Positions 46,383-51,507 of a stretch of DNA of 51,507 nt are shown one piece after another. How positions within the stretch are numbered: the stretch's first letter is position 1; each line of letters starts with the position of its first letter. The notes beneath the pieces were generated by a model, which was not told the origin of the DNA, made no database searches, and saw nothing but the letters and a program-made list of their open reading frames with translations. Position numbers and translations under genes: made by a program. Location: NCBI GenBank assembly GCA_036266975.1, contig DATAWZ010000039.1:1-51507 (forward strand), in the 5' to 3' direction. This DNA is from DATAWZ01 sp036266975 (GTDB taxonomy: Bacteria; Actinomycetota; Thermoleophilia; Solirubrobacterales; Solirubrobacteraceae).

Positions 46383-47096
46383 CCCGTCGCGCAGCGCGAG
46401 CGCGCGCTCGGGGGCGTCGGTGATCACCCCCGCCACGCGCGAGTCGGCGAGCAGGGTGCGCAGCTCGGCGGCGCGGTTGACCGTCCAGACCAGCGCCGGG
46501 AACCCGGCCGCCGTCCCGCGGCGGACCGCGCCCAGGCGCGCGAGCGCCAGGTGCGGGGCGATGTAGGTCGCGCCGCATTCGCGCGCCCGCGTCTCGGGGC
46601 TCAGCTCGCTCAGACGCGTGCGCAGGTGCGGCGAGGGGTGCGCGGTCCCCAGCAGCAGCCCGGTGCGCAGTGCCGGCGCCCGCTCGCGCACCTCGGCGAG
46701 CACGTCATCCAGGAACGAGGTCACGATCATCCGCTCGGCCGGGAAGCGCGCCTCGCTGACCGCCGCGAGCACCTGCTCGACGTAGCCGGGCTCCTTGAGC
46801 TCCATGTCGAGCGCGATGTGCCCGCGGGCGTAATGCAGGACATCCGCGAGCGCGTCCGGGCGGCGCCCCATCCGCTCGGTCAGCTCCCTGGCGGTCTGGG
46901 CGCCCACCGCCACCCCGCCGATCAGCTCGTCGTGGACGGCGACGAGCTCCCCGTCGGCGGTGCGGCGCACGTCGAACTCGACCATCTCGCATCCGAGCGC
47001 CACCGCGTGCGCGAAGGCGGCCAGGCTGTTCTGGGGGCGTCCCTGCGCGTGCGACCACGCCCCGCGGTGGGCGACGATCAGCGGGCCGGCGCTCAA
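46371..47096 (-). CDS. Glycerophosphodiester phosphodiesterase family protein
   Basis: The 241-residue protein is a GDPD TIM-barrel enzyme that hydrolyses glycerophosphodiesters to glycerol-3-phosphate and an alcohol. H10/R11 (VAHRGAW), E40/D42 (MVEFDVRR) and H55 (VAVHDE) are the catalytic and metal residues. The usual P-E-N motif reads PQN (21-23), a Gln for Glu change near the active site. There is no signal peptide, so it is probably cytoplasmic. The start is TTG, overlapping the acyl-CoA synthetase stop (TTGA), which couples the two. Its end overlaps the convergent DMT gene. Confidence 0.9.
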   Translation of the reverse strand: MSAGPLIVAHRGAWSHAQGRPQNSLAAFAHAVALGCEMVEFDVRRTADGELVAVHDELIGGVAVGAQTARELTERMGRRPDALADVLHYARGHIALDMELKEPGYVEQVLAAVSEARFPAERMIVTSFLDDVLAEVRERAPALRTGLLLGTAHPSPHLRTRLSELSPETRARECGATYIAPHLALARLGAVRRGTAAGFPALVWTVNRAAELRTLLADSRVAGVITDAPERALALRDGSVG

Positions 47097-48607
47097 GCGG
47101 CCTGGTAGCGCTCGCGCAGCCGGCGCTTGAACAGCTTGCCCGAGTCCTCGCGGGGCAGCGCCTCCTCGAAGACGACCAGGCGCGGCACCTTGTAGGCGGC
47201 CAGCTCGCGGCGGACGTGGTCGCGGACCTCGTCCTCGCTGAGCACCGCGCCGTCGAGCAGCTCGATGTGCGCGGCGAGCGCCTCGCCCAGGTCGGGGTCG
47301 GGCACGCCGATCACCGCCGCGTCACGCACCCCCTTCAGGCCCAGCAGGCACTGCTCGATCTCCACCGGGTAGATGTTCACCCCGCCGGCGATGACCATGT
47401 CCTTGACGCGGTCGGTCACCCATAGGAAGCCGTCCCCGTCGACGTGGCCGACGTCGCCGAGGGTCAGGAAGCCGTCGCGCTCCATCTCGGCGCGGGCCTC
47501 GGGGCGGCCGAGGTAGGTGAACTGCGGCCAGGCCGACGGCGGGCGCAGGTAGATCTCACCGGTCTCGCCGGCCGGCAGCTCGGCGCCGTCGGCGCCGACG
47601 ATCCGCACCGCGGCGTCGGCCACCGGCGCGCCGACCGTCCCGGGGTGCGCGAGCCACTGCTCGCTGGTGGCGTGCACGACGATCCCGGTCTCGGTGCCGC
47701 CGTAGTACTCGGTGATGATCGGGCCCCACCACTCGATCATCGCCCGCTTCTCCTCCGGCGGGCACGGCGCCGCCGCGTGCACGACCGCGCGCAGCGAGGA
47801 GATGTCGTAGCGCTCGCGCACCGCCTCGGGCAGCGCGAGCAGCCGGTGGAACATCGTCGGGACCATCTGGACGTGCTCGACCCGGTGACGCTCGATCAGG
47901 CGCAGCAGCTCCTCGGGATCAAAGCGCGGCATCAGCGTCAGGTCGCAGCCCAGCCGCACGGCCACGAGCGCGTGCACGTTGGGCGCCGAGTGATAGAGCG
48001 GCGCGGGGACCAGCGTGGTCATTCCCGGCGCGAGGCTGAGCCCGAAGCCGAGCAGCTTGTTGACCTCCGCCTCCTGCTCGGGGTCGGCCGGCTCGCGCAG
48101 CACCCCCTTGGGGTTGCCGGTCGTCCCGGACGTGTAGATCATGCTCGAGGTCGATCCGGGCGGCGGGGTGGTCCAGGGGTCGTGGTCGGTGAGCCAGGCC
48201 AGGTCGCGGTGGCGGCCCGAGGGCTGCGTGTCCTCGGCGCTCAGGCGCGTGCCGCGCGCGACCGCGTCGGGCACGGGCGCCTCGATGATCACGGCGTCCT
48301 CGGGCGCGGCGTGCTCGACCGTCTCGAGCAGGTCGGCGTGCGCGACGGCCACGCGGCTCTCGCTGTCCTTGAGCAGGAAGGCGAGCTCGGCCCCCTTCCA
48401 GTGCCAGTTGGCCGGCACGGGCACCGCGCCGAGCATCCGCACCGCGAAGCTCACCGACACGAAGGCGGGCTCGTTGCGCACGACGATCGCGACCCGGTCG
48501 CCGGCCTTGACGCCGAGCGCGGCCAGGCCGGACGCCTGCCGAGCGGCGTCGGTGAGCAGCTGCTCCTGGGTCAGCTCCTGCTCGCCGCAGCGGATCATCG
48601 CGGTCAT
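47093..48607 (-). CDS. Acyl-CoA synthetase / AMP-dependent ligase
   Basis: The 504-residue enzyme of the ANL superfamily activates a carboxylic acid as acyl-AMP and then transfers it to CoA. The P-loop-like motif is MIYTSGTTGNPKGV (about 157-170). TEYYGGTETG, DVGHVDGDGFLWVTDRVKDM and the late lysine in DSGKLFKRRLRE (core K near 495) complete the family pattern. The chain length of the acid is not evident. The start is the ATG at 48607; an ATG three codons later is possible. It is coupled to the GDPD gene, suggesting lipid turnover. Confidence 0.92.
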   Translation of the reverse strand: MTAMIRCGEQELTQEQLLTDAARQASGLAALGVKAGDRVAIVVRNEPAFVSVSFAVRMLGAVPVPANWHWKGAELAFLLKDSESRVAVAHADLLETVEHAAPEDAVIIEAPVPDAVARGTRLSAEDTQPSGRHRDLAWLTDHDPWTTPPPGSTSSMIYTSGTTGNPKGVLREPADPEQEAEVNKLLGFGLSLAPGMTTLVPAPLYHSAPNVHALVAVRLGCDLTLMPRFDPEELLRLIERHRVEHVQMVPTMFHRLLALPEAVRERYDISSLRAVVHAAAPCPPEEKRAMIEWWGPIITEYYGGTETGIVVHATSEQWLAHPGTVGAPVADAAVRIVGADGAELPAGETGEIYLRPPSAWPQFTYLGRPEARAEMERDGFLTLGDVGHVDGDGFLWVTDRVKDMVIAGGVNIYPVEIEQCLLGLKGVRDAAVIGVPDPDLGEALAAHIELLDGAVLSEDEVRDHVRRELAAYKVPRLVVFEEALPREDSGKLFKRRLRERYQAA

Positions 48608-48619
48608 CCCGCGAGCCTA

Positions 48620-49543
48620 CTACCCGCCGCCTTGGACCCTCTCAGCGCGCTCTGCCGCAGTCTCGGCCGGGGCGATCTCCGTCCACGGTCGGGCGTAGCC
48701 GAGCCACAGCAGCGCGGCGCCGAGCAGCACGCCGCACAGCGTCCAGCCGAGCGCATCGGTCTGGAGCCCGACGTACTTCAGACCGGAGGCGAAGATCACG
48801 AAGGCGATCACCGGGCGGATGTAGCGGTCGGGCACGCTCGAGGACACGAGCGAGCCGACGAACACCCCCGGCACGCTGCCGATGATCAGCGAGCCGGTGA
48901 CGCCGAACTCGACGTGGCCGAAGGCGAGCGCGCCGAGCGCGGCGGCCAGCGTCAGCGGCACCGCCTGCACGAGGTCGGTGCCGACGAGCTGCTTGGCGCC
49001 GAGCGAGGGGTACAGGAACAGCAGCAGGACGATCATCAGCGATCCCGAGCCGACCGAGGTCATGCCCACGATGACCCCGCCGATCGCGCCGACCGCCATC
49101 GTCGGCAGCGGCCGCTCGCGCACCTCGTGGACGATTCCGGTACGCGCCTGGCCGCTGCGACGATCCAGCGCGAAGCGCAGCACCATCGCCGCGGCCCCCA
49201 CGAGCAGGGCGACGCCGAGGGCGACCTCGATGTGCTTGGCCGCGGCGCTCGAGTTCCCCATGAGGTGCAGCAGGTAGGCGCCCAGGAACGCGCACGGCAC
49301 CGACCCGAGCACCATCCAGCGCACCAGGGCGAGGTTCACGGTGCGCGCGCGCAGGTGCACGGCCGCGCCGATCGGGCGCATGACCACGGCCGCGACGAGG
49401 TCGCTCGAGATCGCCGCCGACGGGGTCACCCCGAACAGCAGGATGAGCATCGGCGTCATCAGCGCGCCGCCGCCGGCGCCGGTCATCCCGACGAGCAGCC
49501 CGACGATCGCGCTCCCCAGGACGATGTAGGAATCGATGTGCAA
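48620..49543 (-). CDS. TauE/SafE family permease
   Basis: The 307-residue membrane protein has two homologous halves with VGMTGAGGGALMTPML (about 19-34) and VGMTSVGSGSLMIVLL (about 160-175), the two signature repeats of this family. Eight or nine hydrophobic helices are seen. Members export sulfite or organosulfonates; the substrate here is unknown. The start is taken as TTG at 49543 because no ATG or GTG precedes the first helix in frame; no clear ribosome binding site was found. It lies 12 bases upstream of the acyl-CoA synthetase gene on the same strand. Confidence 0.88.
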   Translation of the reverse strand: MHIDSYIVLGSAIVGLLVGMTGAGGGALMTPMLILLFGVTPSAAISSDLVAAVVMRPIGAAVHLRARTVNLALVRWMVLGSVPCAFLGAYLLHLMGNSSAAAKHIEVALGVALLVGAAAMVLRFALDRRSGQARTGIVHEVRERPLPTMAVGAIGGVIVGMTSVGSGSLMIVLLLFLYPSLGAKQLVGTDLVQAVPLTLAAALGALAFGHVEFGVTGSLIIGSVPGVFVGSLVSSSVPDRYIRPVIAFVIFASGLKYVGLQTDALGWTLCGVLLGAALLWLGYARPWTEIAPAETAAERAERVQGGG

Positions 49544-49657
49544 AGGCGCGCATCGTAGCGACCGCGCCCGCGGCGCCCCCCCGCGAGGATCGCGGACAGT
49601 TATTGACCTCGTTTGACCATACGCTGCCCTCGTCAGCAACCTCAAGGGAGCCGTGCC

Positions 49658-50029
49658 ATGGACTACAAGCTCGAGCTGGTCGCCATTCCCGTCAGCGACG
49701 TGGACCGCGCCAAGGCCTTCTACGCCGAACAGGTCGGCTTCAGCGCCGACCACGACCACACGGTCAGCGACGAGATCCGCTTCGTGCAGCTCACGCCGCC
49801 CGGATCGGCGTGCTCGATCGCGCTGGGCAAGGGCCTGACCGAGGCCGAGCCGGGCTCGGTCAAGGGCCTTCAGCTCGTCGTCTCCGACGTCGAGCAGGCG
49901 CGGGCGCAGCTGCTCGACGGCGGCGTGCAGGTCAGCGAGGTGCAGCACTTTCCGTGGGGCCACTTCGTCTTCTTCAGCGACCCCGACGGCAACGCCTGGG
50001 CCATCCAGCAGCTGCCCGAGCGCGGCTAG
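49658..50029 (+). CDS. VOC/glyoxalase superfamily protein
   Basis: The 123-residue protein has the single VOC module pair: MDYKLELVAIPVSDVDRAKAFY, GFSADHDHTVSDEIRFVQLTPPG, and GHFVFFSDPDGNAWAIQQLP at the C-terminus. E84-H105-type metal-ligand positions are not clear, so it may be a binding protein rather than an enzyme. AAGGGAG (49644-49650) lies 7 bases before the ATG, which settles the start against the in-frame ATG at 49613. It is alone on the plus strand with divergent TauE/SafE gene upstream. Confidence 0.9.
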   Translation: MDYKLELVAIPVSDVDRAKAFYAEQVGFSADHDHTVSDEIRFVQLTPPGSACSIALGKGLTEAEPGSVKGLQLVVSDVEQARAQLLDGGVQVSEVQHFPWGHFVFFSDPDGNAWAIQQLPERG

Positions 50030-50103
50030 TGGGAGCGCTCGACGGCGTCCGGGTGGTCCACGCCGGCGTCCGCCATGACCGCGTGCGAGCGGGGCGCGCA
50101 GCC

Positions 50104-50125
50104 GGTCGGCGGCTGGTCGGCGGCT
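50104..50125. repeat. Tandem 11-bp direct repeat
   Basis: GGTCGGCGGCT occurs twice in immediate tandem in the 176-base gap between the VOC gene and the LLM oxidoreductase. Nothing else is recognised in this gap apart from a GCTATGG box near 50194 before the GTG start at 50206. Confidence 0.5.
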
Positions 50126-50205
50126 GGCCGGATCCGAGTAGCAGGCGGGCATTGCGCTGCTCGCCCATCGCGCGATTCTGCCAGCTGTTCTGCTATGGCT
50201 GAGAC

Positions 50206-51099
50206 GTGCAGCTGGGCGAGTTCGGCCTGTGGACCGTGTACCGCGCGATCGGCGAGGAGAACGCCGGCGAGGCGGCGCGCCTGGCCGAGGAGCTCGGCTA
50301 CGGCACCTTCTGGCTGGGCGGCTCGCCGCAACTGCCGAGCGTCAGGCCGCTGCTCGCCGGCAGCGGGCGCCTGACCGTCGCCACCGGAATCGTCAACGTC
50401 TGGCAATACCAGGGTGGCGCCGCCGGCCGACAGGCCGGCGAGCCGGGCCCCCCGGCCGCCATCAGCGGCCCGGCGAAGCTCGCCGCCGAGCACGCGGCGC
50501 TGACCGCTGAGTTCCCCGGGCGGCTGCTGCTCGGCATCGGTATCGGCCACCGCGAGCACACGCTCCAGTACGCGAGCCCGCTGGCGACCATGCGCGCCTT
50601 CTTCGACGGCCTGGACGCGGCACCCACGCCGGTCCCGCGCGAGGAGCGCTGCGCGGCCGCGCTCGGGCCCAAGATGCTCGATCTCGTCGGCGAGCGCTCG
50701 CTCGGCACCCACCCCTACTTCACCCCGGTCGAGCACACGCGTTTCTGCCGTGCGCGGCTCGGACCGGACGCCCTGGTCGCCCCCGAGCTCGCGTGCGTGC
50801 TCGACAGCGACCCCGACCGCGCGCGGGCCACGGCCCGGCGCTACGCCGAGCTCTACCTGGGGCTGAGCAACTACACCGGCAACCTGCAGCGCCTGGGCTA
50901 CAGCGAGCAGGACCTCGCCAATGGAGGTTCGAACCGGCTGATCGACGCGGTCGTTCCCCACGGCGACGCGCAGGCCATCGCCGAGGTCGCGCGTGCGCAC
51001 CTGGACGCCGGCGCCGATCATGTCTGTCTGCAGCCCCTCGGCACGCGCGGCGTTCCGCGCCGCGAATGGACCGAGCTGGCCGCCGCGCTCGGCCTCTGA
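50206..51099 (+). CDS. LLM-class (F420-type) oxidoreductase
   Basis: The 297-residue enzyme has a TIM-barrel luciferase-like fold. It starts MQLGEFGLWTVYRAIGEEN, with GYGTFWLGGSPQLP, TVATGIVNVWQY, FPGRLLLGIGIGHREH and LGLSNYTGNLQRLGYSEQDL as family features. Actinobacterial members of this subgroup usually use coenzyme F420; the substrate is unknown. Residues about 67-90 (QGGAAGRQAGEPGPPAAIS) are an extra Gly/Pro/Ala segment between strand and helix, and its DNA contains a 7-bp palindrome (50422-50428 with 50433-50439). The GTG start is at 50206. It is followed by the aminotransferase gene 36 bases later. Confidence 0.88.
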   Translation: MQLGEFGLWTVYRAIGEENAGEAARLAEELGYGTFWLGGSPQLPSVRPLLAGSGRLTVATGIVNVWQYQGGAAGRQAGEPGPPAAISGPAKLAAEHAALTAEFPGRLLLGIGIGHREHTLQYASPLATMRAFFDGLDAAPTPVPREERCAAALGPKMLDLVGERSLGTHPYFTPVEHTRFCRARLGPDALVAPELACVLDSDPDRARATARRYAELYLGLSNYTGNLQRLGYSEQDLANGGSNRLIDAVVPHGDAQAIAEVARAHLDAGADHVCLQPLGTRGVPRREWTELAAALGL

Positions 51100-51135
51100 C
51101 CGCGCGCGTGCGCGCCGCCGACCCGCCCGTTTCAT

Positions 51136-51507
51136 ATGCCACGATTCGACGAGCCCATGCCCTTCCTGCAATCGAGCAAGCTCGCCGGGGTGCTGTACGA
51201 CATCCGCGGTCCCGCGCTGGACGAGGCGCGCCGCCTGGATGAGGAGGGCCACCGCGTCCTGCACCTGAACATCGGCAACCCGGCCGCCTTCGGCTTCGAG
51301 GCGCCCGAGGACATCGTGCGCGACGTCGTGCGCGCGCTGCCCCACTCGCAGGGCTACAGCGAGTCCAAGGGGCTGCTGACCGCGCGCCGGGCGGTCGTCC
51401 AGTACTACGAGGCCAAGGGCGTGCGCGGGGTCAACGTCGAGGACGTCTACCTCGGCAACGGCGTCTCCGAGCTCATCCAGGTCGCGCTGCTGGCGATGCT
51501 CGAGGAC
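51136..51507 (+). CDS. alaA: AlaA-like class I/II aminotransferase, 5' part
   Basis: The first 124 codons of a PLP-dependent aminotransferase run to the window end without a stop. LQSSKLAGVLYDIRGPALDE (about 11-30), VLHLNIGNPAAFGFEAPEDI, SQGYSESKGLLTARRAVVQY and DVYLGNGVSELIQVALLAML are the N-terminal blocks of AlaA/YfbQ-type alanine aminotransferases. The lysine that binds PLP lies beyond the window. The ATG at 51136 is taken as start; a second ATG at 51157 is possible. The enzyme likely exchanges amino groups between alanine and 2-oxoglutarate/glutamate. Confidence 0.9.
   Translation, partial: MPRFDEPMPFLQSSKLAGVLYDIRGPALDEARRLDEEGHRVLHLNIGNPAAFGFEAPEDIVRDVVRALPHSQGYSESKGLLTARRAVVQYYEAKGVRGVNVEDVYLGNGVSELIQVALLAMLED

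Noticed and set aside
49603..49625. Two TTGACC words before the VOC gene as a -35/-10 promoter
   Set aside because: No -10 box at 16-18 bases from either copy; the spacing does not fit a sigma-70 promoter.
50026..51345. Minus-strand open frame of 439 codons
   Set aside because: It lies antisense to the LLM oxidoreductase and aminotransferase genes, which have strong family motifs, and its translation is low-complexity.

Overview
The window is a very GC-rich chromosomal segment with tightly packed genes, many GTG/TTG starts and 4-base ATGA/GTGA/TTGA overlaps. A short HU protein, DUF1707 and YbjQ-type proteins, an actinobacterial-style heme A synthase, an F420-type LLM oxidoreductase and many Ser/Thr/Pro-rich secreted proteins point to a high-GC actinobacterium. 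The class Thermoleophilia (Solirubrobacterales) is my best guess, but that is inference from gene style, not a marker-gene result. No rRNA, tRNA, CRISPR array, transposase or prophage was seen.

Layout. 1-2300: a non-coding stretch with strong hairpins, a small secreted protein, a small hypothetical protein and HU. 2300-38400: a roughly 36 kb surface-polysaccharide locus. Its left arm (minus strand, 12.7 to 2.3 kb) holds a YbjQ protein, a DUF1707 protein, a zinc-ribbon methyltransferase, a small coiled-coil protein, a large glycosyltransferase, a giant membrane protein, the Wzt-like ABC ATPase, an FkbM-like protein, an RfbC epimerase and heme A synthase. The middle holds the Wzm-like ABC permease (plus strand), four fused or multidomain glycosyltransferases, a second giant membrane protein, a dolichol-phosphate-mannose-synthase-like GT2 and several GT4/GT2 enzymes. 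The right arm holds a Wzx-like flippase, more GT2/GT4 enzymes, a second FkbM-like protein, CDP-glucose 4,6-dehydratase, a double GNAT protein and a GT-C-like membrane protein.

38.4-39.1 kb: an RHH antitoxin / PIN toxin pair. 39.1-43.8 kb: an operon of three exported proteins including a subtilisin-like protease with an Asp at the oxyanion position. 43.9-51.5 kb: ordinary metabolism and transport (ABC permease plus VOC protein, DMT-family permease, GDPD, acyl-CoA synthetase, TauE/SafE permease, VOC protein, LLM oxidoreductase, and the start of an AlaA-like aminotransferase cut by the window end).

How it may work together. Nucleotide-sugar enzymes (RfbC, CDP-glucose dehydratase) feed at least ten glycosyltransferases. 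Two export routes are encoded: an ABC exporter whose ATPase has a Wzt-type carbohydrate-binding tail, and a Wzx-type flippase. The methyltransferase and adjacent coiled-coil protein beside the Wzt operon are arranged like a split version of a chain-capping/length-ruler device; this is inference. The large membrane proteins and the GT-C-like protein are candidates for polymerisation, ligation or lipid-linked sugar transfer.
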